A DNA stretch of 64,000 bases. Origin: Litoditis marina (Eukaryota; Nematoda; Chromadorea; Rhabditida; Rhabditidae). The stretch spans positions 5,909,060 to 5,973,059 of the forward strand of contig OZ038434.1 in NCBI GenBank assembly GCA_964036275.1, written 5' to 3'. Positions 1 to 12,736 of the stretch are shown here, piece after piece. The notes beneath the pieces are model-generated. The model had not been told where the DNA came from. It did no database searches and was given only the letters and a program-made list of their open reading frames with translations. A program made the position numbers and the translations under genes. Numbering within the stretch: position 1 is the stretch's first letter; each line of letters starts with the position of its first letter.

Positions 1-74
1 AAAAGATCTTTTTGTCCGAACACATTTTTTGAGTTTTCAACCGGGTAATATTACGGATCGGTTACACGAAGTTG

Positions 75-205
75 CGTTAACTGATTGTTTGCCTACCTTA
101 CCTTTACGGCCACTTCTGAAAACGGTACAAGAACTAGTTGTTTGCTCACCTATTACCTATAGAAACCACACATGGAACTAGGTGTTTGCCTTCCTATAAC
201 AAACC
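75..205. repeat. Degenerate tandem repeat at left edge
   Basis: Three diverged copies of a unit resembling AACTAGTTGTTTGCCTACCT occur near 78, 131 and 177. The repeat lies beside the broken carbonic anhydrase fragment. No function can be assigned, and the copies are too diverged to measure a unit length reliably. Confidence 0.45.
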
Positions 206-209
206 GTAT

Positions 210-510
210 TTCTGAGCCGGCAACACCAAAGAAGTGCGGAACCTTTCCACCATTGTTCTCTCTCCACGAGAAAATGGGGTAAAAACTTCATATCAAGATT
301 CTACCTCAACTCACGATAATTTAAGTGGGAAGAAGGCAAAGAAACGTACGACTAGAAATCTTTCACAATGGTTCTTCATGGTAAATTAAAATTATCTTCA
401 TTGGTCGTGTTCGGACCAATAATCATGGAATTGGGCCAGTTTGTTTTGATGTTTGACTCCTTTTCCATAAATACGGCTCTGTTCTCTCTAACACGAGGAT
501 AAGCCATACA
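210..510 (-). pseudogene. Carbonic anhydrase pseudogene fragment
   Basis: Two blocks match exons of the intact carbonic anhydrase just to the right. About 400-500 matches the zinc-site exon (GCCCAATT and GTCCGAACACGACC survive) and about 213-265 matches the exon ending in LLPAQK. The zinc-site block has lost the His-Leu-His-Trp motif: it reads His-Asp-Tyr-Trp, followed by a stop, and small indels shift the frame upstream. The second block keeps VLPAQK but its splice donor has changed from AG|GTGGGG to AG|GAAGGC. The exon that should carry the third zinc histidine is absent from the short gap between the blocks. I infer a decayed tandem duplicate, possibly continuing left of the window. Confidence 0.7.
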
Positions 511-944
511 TCCATCATACCTGTGGGGGATCAATTTTAAATGGTTTCATCCTTTAAACACATGACTTTTAGAGTTACAGGTAGATTTCCGGATTCATAG
601 GCATTTTGCAGAAAAAACCAAGTTTTCGCATTTCATGGTTAGTTACCATCAATTATGAGATGTTTCAGCCGATAAAGCAAACAATAAGTAACTATCGTAG
701 TCATTTAAACAAACGGTGTAGAACAACTGTTTTGCTGAGCAGATTCAGGCATGGATCAAGGTCAATAGTGTGTTCGAAACGAAAAATACCATCTGCGTTT
801 AGAGGAATTGGTATGTTAACGTGTTGAACATTTCTCGCGCGACTCAATAGTTGTCGCCTAAAGAAAGACGGGGGCATACTGTTTATCTCAGTTTGTGCTG
901 TTCAAGAATACATCAATATAATTCGTCCACACCATTCCTGCAAG

Positions 945-1050
945 CCTAGTTGGTATATTGGTTAGCGTCCGCGCATGCCAAACTTTTGGGGCCGGTTCGA
1001 GTATCACAGGAGGCGGATATTTTATAAATTTGGCACGAACTATAGATTCG
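945..1050 (+). repeat. tRNA-derived SINE, copy 1
   Basis: A box A-like TTGGTATATTGGTTAGCGTC is followed by CCAAACTTTTG and a box B-like GGTTCGAGT, giving a tRNA-like head whose arms do not pair as a functional tRNA. The body reads ATTTTATAAATTTGGCAC. The copy at about 62985 has the same order: tRNA-like head, CCAAACTTTTG, GGTTCGATT, then AAATTTATAAGTTTGCCAC. The shared non-tRNA body is why I call this a SINE rather than a tRNA gene. Confidence 0.55.
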
Positions 1051-1961
1051 CCTAGTATGCCTGATGTCCATTATTGGTAATAATAATTCGTTTATCCATA
1101 TGTGTCAGGAACAAATCAGTACGGAATGAGATCACGAAGTAATGGACATAAAAATTCATAGCGATGATGAGAAAATTAGCGATTGCGAGATTGAAAATGA
1201 GAAGGTGCGGAAATGCAGATGAGAATAGAAAATTATAACCTAACGTTATTATAACGAGATGGGGGTACAATTTTGTAGTCATACATTTCGAAGTAGAAAT
1301 GGTAATGCTCACGGTGTTGTAGTGTCCTAGTGCATTTTCGACCAAAAGGCTAACTCTGGTGTGAATATCAGTGGATGAGTTGATCAGTCTTCCACATAAT
1401 TTTCGTCGTTCTTTCAACTATTGTGGATGAGTATCTATGAAAAGTTTCAAAAGCATACTGTAAAGGGTTGTGAATGAGTTAGCACATCTACTTCTACTAA
1501 ACTGCCTGCCAGCATAAATACCTAGACTGTCTGTGGAGTAAGTACAGATAAAACACAAATAGAAATTTATTAGTTGTACTGAATAGGTCTAAATAACCGA
1601 TATTATGGCATCGAAATAAATACAAGGAACGGCAAGAGGTAGAGGGAGAGGGAGGAGAGGGTTGTTGAACTGTACAGAGAAGTTCCTTTCAGGATATTCT
1701 TGTCGAACTGATTCGGTCTGAAATCAACTTTATTATATAAGTAAGTTATTGTCCATGCATGCTTGGACAACGTTTGAGAACATTTCTCAGGGTAGTACGT
1801 TTACAGTTGAAAGTTTGTAGGATGGTTGGTTGTTGGTTTGAATCTTATTTTGCATAGAAGGCGAGTGGAACCAATCATCGAATGAGCAATTACGAATTAC
1901 CATGGGATCTGGCTTCTCTTTTCATTGCTTTTTCCTCAATAAGGTAATATGCGATTTATTC
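1051..1961. other. Downstream flank of carbonic anhydrase, no confident gene
   Basis: This is the 3' side of the carbonic anhydrase gene. It holds a 121-codon open frame on the minus strand (1052-1417) with a hydrophobic stretch. It has no recognisable family motif and no supporting exon partner. If carbonic anhydrase continues past its proposed stop through the donor-like GTAAGA near 1966, a terminal exon could lie here. Otherwise I see nothing. Confidence 0.4.
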
Positions 1962-4900
1962 TTACTTTCCATGTCTGAAGTTTCCATAATGCATTAATCT
2001 CTTTCATTCGCATCTCACAAGAACGCTGGTGAAATTTCAGGTTACCTCACTATTTCTAAACTTATTCTAAACTGCTTTCCAGAGAGACAATCGAGTCAAA
2101 ATACCATTATTAAAGTTACCTGAATTGGATTCTCCTCCCATTGAGAGATTGTACGGGACGATAGTTGTGAGAGAGGGGTACACCGAACGAGTCCTGCACA
2201 TTACGCAGTTGTTTCATCTGAAAAAAGTGCATTAAGAAAAAAGTGTCCACGCGCAAAGAAAATATTTCCTTTGGTATTTGTACTTCACATATCACCATTC
2301 CGACGCCCTGACGCTATAAGAATTCCTGAATGTTCGAAAAGGCTGCAATCTAAATCTTCTATGTCGCTCCGGTTCGAGATTCGTTTATTTTTTGGAAAGC
2401 CAACTTTTTCACGCCCAGTTTTCGAACGTTTATGAAAAAACATGTGGTTGGGAATGTTGCCCACTCTCTCAATGCTTGAAAAGGTGGGACACACTTTGTA
2501 CGTCATGAATATTGAATTTTATAACACTTCTCTCTGAATCACACTCAAATTGGTGTTTTGCGTGAGTTTGCGCGAATGCAAATACAACACTGAGCCCTGG
2601 CCGCGCCGTCCGTATTTGATATGTGCCAGATGGCAAAGATCACACCCAGGCGGCGTAGCAATCCCTCAAAAATCTCATGAGATACCTCATGAGCTATTCA
2701 CATGAGCTTCTCATGAGATTCTATTGATTGCTATGCTACAGCATTGAGAGTTCACGAGTAACTCATGAGATATCTCATGAGAAACTCATATGAACTTCTT
2801 GTGAGATTGGAGGGATTGCTACGCCGCCAGGGTGTGATCTTTCCAAGACAAGCCTGTACGGTGTACGTGGCCCTGTCCGGTTGTGTTTGTAGCTGGATCC
2901 CCGTTTCTTTTTGATCATAATTTTGTGAATAAGGCGTGTGTCGAGACCAAATGACGAATATCGATATAAACCCTCTCGCAATCTTCAGTGAAATAAATCT
3001 AAAGAAGCTGACCCTGCATTGCGTAATGGAGTTGGTCTTCCTTTGTTGGTAAAATAGCACTACACACCTCATTCGATACTAAACGATTACAACATACCTG
3101 CGATCTAGAAATAGAGATAGGCTCGGCCAGTACCGTCCATATGACAGCTTCATTACAACCAGGGGTAGTTAGACTACCTTCGTACCTTGAAAAACAACAT
3201 ATTTAGGACTTTATGATACTTATTAAAGATGCTGAACTCAACTTTCTTGTCACCATCTGTCCAACTTGTGGTCCCCTGATCAGTCGGCCCGAAAGTGCAA
3301 AAGCATAGTAAGTTAAACACTATCTGATCCGTATTGGAATTGCTTACAATTGCAGGAAAAGTTCATTCTCTCTACCACTGTTTCATGGTACATGATAGGC
3401 GGCAAGATCTTAGGTCGTTTCATTGTACCATAACAGTGAAAGGTGTAAAATTAAGGATTTTCCCCACCTATAGAAAGAATCTTTTTGAGCCGGCAACAAA
3501 GACGCTGTGCTGAACTCTTCCACCATGGTTTTGTTTCCTGAAAAAATAGTCACTTAAAGGTGGCAAGAGAGGAAAGTAGGCGTGAATGAACACTGTTATT
3601 TACCCTATCTTAATTGGCGCGCACTTCTTTCAGGTACCCCGCGGTACTTATTCTCATTGAAACGGATCACTCCTCGGTATGAATAACGGCATAAAACGAT
3701 ATAAGTGTCATATCTTTTTTCTTTTCCTGATACAGTAATGGAGCGCAAAGTTTACTAGAAACGACAGATGTCTTCAGCAATGCACACTACAAAAGTACTT
3801 ACACAAAGAACGTTCTAAAAGTTGCAGTGGCATGTCTGTACTATTCAAGGTTTACCTAGGGTTGTTTAGAACTATGAATAGAACGTACGATATCCGGCGA
3901 TACTATCGAGGACGGAAGATAAGACCGAGAGGGGACCTCCATCAGGAGTTACTAGGAGGAACACCCCGACCACGGCAATACCATCAGGACGGGTCACGGC
4001 ATCCTTGAGAGACAAGTCCGATCGGACATGCACCAGATGCACCTGCAAGTGTACTTTGTAGTTTGGTCTGACAAGAAGGATTGTGTGTTAGTTATGCACA
4101 TCATTTTGAGGTGGGTTTGATGAGGAAGCAACTACATTTTCTACCTGTAGCGTTTCTTTCTCAGAATGTGCGAAACGCACAAACTGTTTTGAGTGTCGGA
4201 GTTAACTCATCTCAAATAACAAATGGACTTTAATTTCAAGATAATCAGCACATTTGCTAGTTGAGAAGAAGAAATTGTTGGGCACACACACTTTTTTGGT
4301 TTTCAAGCGCAGATCTCTTGGTGTTCACTGGAAAACCCGGAAATCGATAATTGAATGCTCCCAGTCAGATTCCTATGGGGTCGTCTATTAATGGCTTCGA
4401 ACAACTTGTTTTATTCGACTATGAAACGCAACTCCAGATGTCTCCAAGCTTTGTCGGGTCCAATGAAACACCATCATAAAATGGAGAGGACAATCGAACG
4501 GGTAATGAATGACCTTTCACGAACAATATTTCCCCATTTTCCGGAGTTCGACTTTTTCTAAACACTTTTTTTTGAGAATTCGACGTTTCTCGACCAATAC
4601 ATTTTTGTTCTCGGGAATTCGTTTCCATTTCTCCATTTGATGGTGCTATAACGTGTTGTAATGGGCTGGTGAGATGAATGAGGTGCCGCTATGAGAGACC
4701 ATCAATCTCGGGAAAAACACAAAAACAGGCGATCACTTTTCTACGGTGTGAATTTTAATCCTAGTGTTTGTTTAATATAATCTAACAGTATGTTTTCAAG
4801 ACAATGAATACGGTGGGGTCGTGAAACACACATTTAAATCAGTTTGTTTAAATTCCTGTAAAAAAATTGATAATGGTTTGATGATAACAATTTACTTATG

Positions 4901-6845
4901 CTCTTGAGCTCTTCATGAACAATGTGACATCGCCCCTGAGAGAAAAAATCACTAGAAACTGCTGCGCACGTCTACTTCCCCCCCCCCCCCCCCCCGAACT
5001 GTCCACTACAGTATAATTTCTATTAACTCGAAGAACCTCATTCGCTGTGATATTCTATAACTTTTTTTGTGGACTCACCAATTATGATTTTACTTTTTGG
5101 TTAGTAAAGTCCCACCTCTGCCGGGTAGTGAAGTCCCCCGATGGTATGTTCCGATCCGGTGTGGTCGTGTTGGGACCAGTGAAGATGAAATTGGGCCAGT
5201 TTATATTGATGTCTCAGTCCTCCCCCTCGAATATACGGCTGTTTTTTCTCCCACGTGGAGAAACCGTCTATCAACACTGAAAATAGAAAAGATGACCATA
5301 TAACTAAGTTGTAGTTTGACCCGCTCACACAGCATAAATCTTTCAAATAACTCGACGGATGTTAATAACGAGCGAGAAAGTGTCTAACACCAAACGAAAA
5401 GGATATCTCGCGTAAAGCGACAAGCGAGATCTGCAATCGCGCAGTTCACGGAACTACGTTTCAGTGTTTTGAAGTAGTCAACATGTCCTTCGCGACTAGT
5501 GATCGAGTGGAACTCTACCCGAATGTCCAGTGTTGCTGATGTTGACGGTGCCGGCATGGTTGTAGTGTCCGAAGTGCATTTTATGCAACAAAGCGTAGTC
5601 CACATCAGGGGTACGAATGTCAATCGGGCTCTGAAATACGTCGTGGATTGTAGTCTGATGTGTCGACACAGCAGAACTTTTGAATGATTATAATTCTACA
5701 AACACAACAGGATTGATGAAAACATAATGCATGTCCCAATGTCTTCCTCCTCCCCTCTCCCTTTCATTTTCTGGCGGTACAATTTATCATAACGGTATAC
5801 CGTGAGCATGACACGTGCAGTTGGATCAGCAATAACAGCAACGAGTTCTCTGTGGGTGAGTCAATTTCAGTGGGATGAAACTACAAACACATCAGAACTG
5901 ATCGACATGTACAGTTCTGACCCATTATGGACCGGCTCTTATATTTCAAAGTTGTTGCATCTAAGTGGAAGTCATACCCTCTCAAGCCTAGCTTTTACTT
6001 GAGAAGGAAGCGATAGAGAGATACCAAAATAGACATTCGTAAGTGGATGATACGAATAGGAAGATGACAGGAAATGATGAGGCTGTCTGCATTAGGAGCA
6101 AAAATGGGGGGGGGGTTATGGTAGAGTTGTAGAAAGAGCAAGAAGCTGGAGTTTGTTGAGGGCAGAGAAATTAAGAGAGAAAGAGGAGACATAGAGCGAG
6201 AGAGAGAGAGAGGGGGAGACACATATGGAGGAAAATAGCGAAAGAGGGGGAGAAAGAGCGGGAGAGGAGAAAATGAGTGGAGACAGATATATTTGATGTA
6301 TGTAGAGAGAAGGAAGAAAGAGTGAAAGAGAGGGAGAGAGAGATAGAAGCGCATAGAGAGAGAAAGAGGGGAAGTGAAAGTAAGAGATAGAAAATGATCT
6401 ATGTGTGATACCTGTCTAAATCCGTCCTGACACATTCCCGGCCAACTGTGTGGTCCATTGCTGGCAGTATATCCCCATTTGTGGGAGGAAACTAGAATAG
6501 AAAATGGTAAGCCACGTACAACTAGAAGATTCTCAAAGTTAAGTATTTACAAAAAACGCATCCCAAAATTTTTCCCAAACATGGATGATTCCAACTCAGA
6601 CCATGTTCTCTTTTCAAGAAATTTGCGTTTGGCGGCTTGAGGAAAGAGAACTTGCATAGGTCACGCGCTCAAAAAATGGTTAGAGTTTGTCGCATGTTTT
6701 GAGAAATACAGCTATTTCACCTTTTGCCCCAAGAGAATTTCGTGGTGATCTAGAACAATTGCGGTTTGCCCCCAAAAAGTGTTGGAAACTGGGCATATTT
6801 CATACCTGAATAAACTAGGAGAACGGCGATGGTTATCTTCAACAT
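1962..6845 (-). CDS. Secreted alpha-carbonic anhydrase
   Basis: Predicted zinc enzyme for reversible CO2 hydration, about 271 aa, acting outside the cell or in the secretory lumen. Exons on the minus strand: 6845-6806, 6491-6412, 5630-5519, 5276-5116, 4042-3889, 3537-3468, 3185-3098, 2217-2120 and probably 1974-1962; phases close throughout. The ATG at 6845 opens a short signal peptide ([16 protein letters not shown]) before [14 protein letters not shown]. Visible hallmarks are QSPIDI, the zinc ligands H108 and H110 in QFHLHW and H133 in AEVHLVH, a proton-shuttle candidate H76, E120, and SLTTPG with T212. C34 and C216 match the usual disulfide of secreted members. All catalytic positions are present, so activity is likely. 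The last exon is least certain: a GTAAGA donor inside it could lead to a different C-terminus. Intron 7 carries a foldback element. Confidence 0.9.
2635..2842. mobile_element. Foldback MITE with CTCATGAG repeats
   Basis: Near-perfect 33-bp inverted ends, beginning AAAGATCACACCC and continuing GGCGGCGTAGCAATCCCTC, occupy 2635-2667 and 2810-2842. They differ at one position. The inside carries at least five copies of the palindrome CTCATGAG and no coding frame. It sits in a carbonic anhydrase intron (2218-3097). A diverged stretch near 20640-20780 has related CTCATGA motifs and may be an old relative. Confidence 0.8.
4978..4995. repeat. Poly-C run
   Basis: Eighteen consecutive C residues in a carbonic anhydrase intron. 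Length is likely to vary between individuals or with sequencing error. Confidence 0.8.
6110..6410. repeat. GA-rich low-complexity tract
   Basis: Imperfect purine tract of GAGA and GGGAGA units filling most of the carbonic anhydrase intron between the 6412-6491 and 5519-5630 exons. The long minus-strand open frame over it is a low-complexity artefact rich in Leu, Ser and Phe. Confidence 0.8.
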
Positions 6846-9800
6846 GACTAGCTCTGAAATGATGGATCGAACCCTTTTTGTTGGTAAATTGTTCGCAAGG
6901 ACACCGCTCGAGACAACCCAAGTTTTTGTCCGAAACTAGAATTAGACTTCGGTATTGAAGCATAGAAGACATTCAAATGGCAAAAAGCAGATTCAAACGA
7001 ACATGTACAACTTACAACATTTATAAGAGAAAATGATTGTTCGAACATGCATTAAACAGGGTGTTCAAAACTGAGAACTATATATGAAAATAGAATAATA
7101 GAAGTGGAGTGAAAGATTTGTTGTTACGTAAATAAACAACAAAAACTCTAAACGTGAGCATGGTACGTGGTTGGTGTAGTGTGTAACACGTTTTTACGTG
7201 TCCAATCTTTATACCTGCAGAATATTACAAATATTCTCAAATTTAAATGGAATAGGTACACGTTTTTGCGTGGAATGCTAACTGCTTAACTAATAGTTAT
7301 GCTAAACAATAATAATCAATAAAGAACGGAGGACAGTTCGATTCGCAGTCAGTACGCCATAAGATTTCAACCTGGATAGTACACCATTTTCTTGATCACG
7401 TGAACGACACGTGCTGAGGATAAACATGCAAATAGTCACGTAAAAACAAACTGATGAAACCGGAAACTGCGCAATTTAGCATTGCAAGTTTTTGAGCTTT
7501 TAGTAAACTTCACTAGTAGTACAACAAGCAAGAAAAAACGCATGTTTAGTTTCGGCTCAGTTTATCCAGTATTTGTGAACTTTTATTCTGACTTTTTTAC
7601 GTTTGCGTAAAATGAATTGTCCTAAAAAGTGACCAAGTACCACTTCGAGAAACCTAAATTTGAGTCTGTGAACCCAGCCAGAAATGACAAATAGACAAAT
7701 ATTGCAATGCAGAGTACAGTTTTTCTAAGCTGCGCAATGTTTGAAATCAAACAAAGAACGTTTGAGATGGAGAGGAACTTGGTCAACTCAATCAAAAAGT
7801 CAACCACATAGTCATGTAAAGATGTGTGATGTCCGTTTTCAAGAGCGTGGAATGCAAACGTGAACTTGGGTCATGTTTTTCACGTTTAACGTGACTTTTT
7901 CACGTATAGTTTATTATGTCCAGTCTTTTCGTTTCTAATATCTCAAAGGTGAAACAATGCAGTAACAATAAATCAAAAGAACATCTCTCGAGAAAAAGAA
8001 ATGATTGATTGTGATAACACTCTTATCGTTCATTCGTTCCCGTTTTTTGGATTCAGATCTTTGCTAATTCGCAATTAGCTGTCTAGTGCTTTGTGTCCAA
8101 AACGTTAACATCGAAAGTGAATAGAGACAAGTGGTTTTTGAGTGCACTGAAAGAGTTTTCGTGAACTGATGAAAACTAATATTGTATTCATTGCTCAAAA
8201 TGGAATGTGTTCCTTGGGTTAACATTTCGCTTCTAGAAAGTTTTATAAGAAAGTAAGAAAAATGCAAGACTTATTGAAATGAATAACTGCAAACGCATTT
8301 AACATTCTAAACACGACAACTATTGACTGTGAATACAGTCTATTTGTAGAAACGTAAATAGATCGGAGGGAGTTTTGAGGAACAAGACGCGACAGTGAGC
8401 TGCGCGCCGTTTACGCGTTTATACCACCGTAAACTGTTTCAGTCTCTGAAGGTCGATTATTGTCTGACTTAATCGGCCCTCAAAATGTGAACACCGCACA
8501 AATTACACTACAAGTAAAACTCACGTTAAATGTGCAACAAACATTAGACATACAGAATTTTACAGGGAATGATCACGACAACTGCTGTAAATGATTTACG
8601 TGACGAGCAGTACAGCAGTGGTCAGTTAGGGAGAGTTAGAACGTTCGAATGACTTTTTATAATGAGTGAAATCGTGGGAAAAATGAAATCGCAGAGCAGC
8701 GTGTGAAGAATCATATCAGGTTTCAGTCGACAAGCACAGTTTCCTTTTTTAAAAGTTTTTTTCACCCACTTAGATTACTCAGCTATTTCATTCAAAGTAT
8801 ATCAGGATATCGCTTTTAGTATGACTAAGCGACATTTTCCATTCTTCATCAGGAAAAAGGTTTATAATATCAGAGAAGAAGAGAACTACACTTATAGTAG
8901 ATGTTATTATGTAGAATGTTGATAAAGAGTAGGCAGAGAAAGTAGAACAGAAAGTTGTGGAAACCGAGACACTGAGCCCCGTCTGAAACTCCTGAGCTAA
9001 CGTAATCACAAAGATCAAATAGGGGCGTGACCGAAGAAAGAGGGGGGAAGAAGAAAAAAAAGATAGCGAGAAGATATACTAAAAGTAAATTGAAAAGTCA
9101 GGTAAAAAGAGAGAAAAGTAGGCATTTGGCATTTTTGCAATTTCTCAGAATTATTATGTATTTCACGTTTTACGTCACTATGAATTTGCCTATCAGTACA
9201 ACAAGTTACAGTTAAACGAGCAGACTGAGTGTTGAGAAGGACTGTGCTGGGTGTGAACAGCCAGACCAACTAATCATCTAACTGTCCTTCTGGTCTCATC
9301 CCATTTGTAATAAGCCACCTGACAGGTTAGGGGTCAATTATCCCATTATATCTTGTGGGAAACATCAAAAGAGCGGTCAGGTTGTAACCATATCTGAGTT
9401 GTAATTAGAGCAGGGCACACAGCAGAAGTTGCGAATCATGACTGAAGAGCAGAGGGATCAAACTACAAACACAACGAATGACACAGAATTAACTTTTGTC
9501 TGCCATTCCCTTAACGACCTTGCATCTCAACCTCAAGACCTTAACGAGCTTATTGTACATTCAGCTGTAAACATAAACTAGGTTCGACTGAAAAACACGG
9601 AAGGATTTGAACATCTTTTGTAGTACTTGATCGTTCAAAAGGAGAAGTGCTTTCAAGTTTCATGTGGTAAATTCAAAATAACGTACAGTGTTTTAGTGCG
9701 GTTACCACAGGTGATTTTGTAGGTAAGAATGACTACCAGAAATCCAATCCTAAGGGTACAAATTTCATTTAAACAAGTTGGTCGTCTTTGGAGATACGAG

Positions 9801-12736
9801 ATTTGCAAAGCTGCAAGGTCTAAACGACATGCAACCAAATTATCTGATTACTTACTGAACAGGTATATATCGAATTCAACACGTTTTGTTTAAAAAGAAA
9901 ACTTAACTCGAATAAAGTTTTACTCGCACACTTTCGTTGTGAATTTAGGCTGATCATGTTCATCACTGTGTGGCGGCACTCTTATTATTCCATTTTGGAC
10001 GCTCGTTTGAACCTCCCACAACACCCAACGATAGAAGAAGAAGAAGAAAATGAAGCTTGGAAATTAAAGGAAAACATTCAACTCTTCTGGTACCAGCAAT
10101 CAGAACCAATAATGTCTGCATCAGTCACGCAATCAGGTAGAGACACATTGAGTATGCAATCTGCTATTCCATGATCCTACTTTTGCATGAGTTTCATATC
10201 CGAGAGAACATAGAATATAGTGAATCTTATCACGCGCATTCGCCCGCGTACCCGCCAATATGATATTTAGACGTTGTTCAGGAGTGCGGTTGGCTGGAAC
10301 GATGCATTCTGGTATGAAGTGTTTATTTGTAGTTTGATCTCCTCAGATCTCCTCAGTCATAGGTCGTGATATCCGATGTGTACGCAGATTACACTACAAC
10401 TGTCAATAACTCACCCACAGTCAATTACACACCATCGTAGAAATTCGGCAGTTTTGACAATATACTAGGCTTCAGAAGATTGAATAATTTTCACTCTTGA
10501 GGGACAAGGGATGAAGCTATGAAAAAGTAACTTCCACGCAACACAATCCTCCGGACAATCAACTGGGACATGGTTTATACAAAGTTCTCGTCATTTTCAC
10601 CCGAAATGTATGTTCCAACTCTCGAATAATATTCACCTGTCGAAAAAATAGTTGACCAATGTTTCTGGTTCGCCCCATTTCACAAATTTTGATTGCAAAG
10701 AAACGGTATCAAATGCATTACAGCGGGTTGTGGAAGATACACCACATAGGCCAGCTTTGGAAAGAGCGAACCCTATATTACCTTGTTTCATATGTGTACA
10801 TCGCATTTGTCGCTCAGTGACTCAAATGTACACTTTTTAGTTGATCGGAAGAGCAGTGCACATCAACATGTAGTGTGATGTTTATAATACATAAGAACAA
10901 CATTCATCACGGAACGAATTTGGATCTAAAAGCACTAGCTATTTTTTTAATCGGAAACAATCGTTGGATTTTCGGAAGACTCGTGTGCAGATGTTCCAGA
11001 AGTGTTACATGTTTTCCACCAACATTGATACCATCTTGCTAGACAATTATTGTGGAAAATCAAAAAAAAACTAGTGGTGTATATTGGAAAACGAATGTTA
11101 ATCAACTACAAAGCACCACTGTTGGGATTTATTCTTGAAATGGTTGTTGTTCAATGTGCATGGCCAACTTTATGATAAAGTGTGTTGTAAAGTGTGAGTT
11201 GGGATTTGAGACATGACATATCACTCAGTCTTCTATTTTGACACACAGCTGACTAATGATAGGCATTCCAGCCTTTTTCACACAAATCCGAACACGTTGA
11301 CGCATGGCATTGTTAGGGTTGGCTTCTTCTGTTCGCAGGAAATTGTACAATTATTTTAACATAGAAACAAAACGAACATAAACTACTAGTATGCGGATTT
11401 CATGCGAAAATATCTTCAACTATCACTTTATGCCAACTGACAGTAAGCTTAGAGACAATTCTCACCCCACCGAGTAATAAGATATTTCTAGAGAATATAA
11501 AATACCACTGAACTGGCTAAATAATTTATATGAAAAAACCATGGTTATTAACAAACAATCGTCTAACAAAAATCGCGATCACAATATTGTACATACATCT
11601 ATAGCACATGAAACATCAATGACTAGTTGTAATCCCTCAAAAAGGAGAAAATAATAGTTGCTCGAATGTATAAGTATCTAAAACAAAAGTCAACAAAAAC
11701 AAGTGAATAAGATAAAACCCGAGTCAATATCAAACAATCATCCGGCGGCGAAATCATTTTTGCTAATATCACATGTTTTAATTTAAAACCATTCAACTAC
11801 TGAGACCCATATTATGCGCCGAATTGGTAAACTAAGCTAAGCATGTTTACTTACTTATTACTAACATTTACAAGAATAATTACGTACTCTTCTCGATCTC
11901 TCTTAGGACTAGGATCTCTTTTGGGTGGTAATAGCCTACTATATTTGTGTCATATGTACACGAGGAGAAATCATCTGATGTATGGAACAACAGTCATTGA
12001 TGTTCATTTGATGAGGACGGACTGCCAACGGAAACAGACGAAACCTAAATCGATCGGGTTAGCCAAACCCGACACCAAACTCACCCCACAGATTAAGTTG
12101 ACACTTTACAAGATTCAAAGTATATTATCCTGTCGGCGGAAAAAGGGCAAGCGAGATTGTCTGCAGTACACCGGTATGCGGCTGGCAGAGTGCCGAATTC
12201 TCTAGCGTCCCTTCATACTTTGTCAATCTGCGACACATATATCGAGCAAAGTATGGTTATCGATCGTGTGTACTGTAGTATCGCACACAATCAGTGATCA
12301 TACTTTGCTCTATGTATCTGCCGCAGGCAAAAAGAATGAAGAGTCCCTTAATCGCCGCCAGGCTGCACTTTGAACCGTGTGTTTGTATTATTGTATATTA
12401 CGACTGTCACCAACACTAGGCCTTTATTGCCAAATATAAGAAAAGTGAGTTAGAAACAAGTATTTAGTAATCCCTGTACCACCCATTGTGAGATAAATGC
12501 AATTTTGAACAACTGACCCAATTCATCAGATTCATACTATACATAATCTCGTGTTAAACATCATGCATTAGTTTTATGGGCAAGTAGAATCGAATCGAAA
12601 ACGTCTACACATTTCCAGTTGCAACGTGAATTTCGTCCAAAACATACGTACTGATTATACACTACTTCAGCTAACTGCAGCCCAAATGCGTTCAACATGA
12701 GTGTTTTCGACCAGACCTAGCTGCATCTGGCTGCAA
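6846..12736. other. Gene-poor spacer
   Basis: AT-rich DNA between the start of carbonic anhydrase and the 3' end of SCYL3. I find no recognisable gene. Two plus-strand segments look faintly exon-like (9946-10141 and 10652-10790) but their phases do not join. Short GTAGTTTGATC-type repeats lie near 9456 and 10328, and a foldback element at 12211-12341. A 120-codon frame at 11843-12205 has no recognisable motif. Confidence 0.5.
12211..12341. mobile_element. Short foldback element with flanking direct repeat
   Basis: Imperfect outer inverted ends begin CTTCATACTTTG and end AAAGAATGAAG. An inner pair has GAGCAAAGTATG facing CATACTTTGCTC. Direct repeats GTCCCTT at about 12207 and 12343 touch both ends and could be a target-site duplication. 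There is no coding capacity. Confidence 0.55.

Noticed and set aside
945..1050. Functional tRNA gene
   Set aside because: Box A and box B are present but the acceptor, anticodon and T stems do not pair, and the downstream body matches another copy, so a SINE fits better.
1052..1417. 121-codon minus-strand frame with hydrophobic stretches, at first sight receptor-like
   Set aside because: No signature motif, no splice partners, and the hydrophobicity comes from AT-rich codons.
5995..6435. 146-codon minus-strand frame
   Set aside because: It lies over a GA-rich tract in an intron and is made of Leu/Ser/Phe low complexity. Only its first few codons, which overlap the 6412-6491 exon, are real coding sequence.
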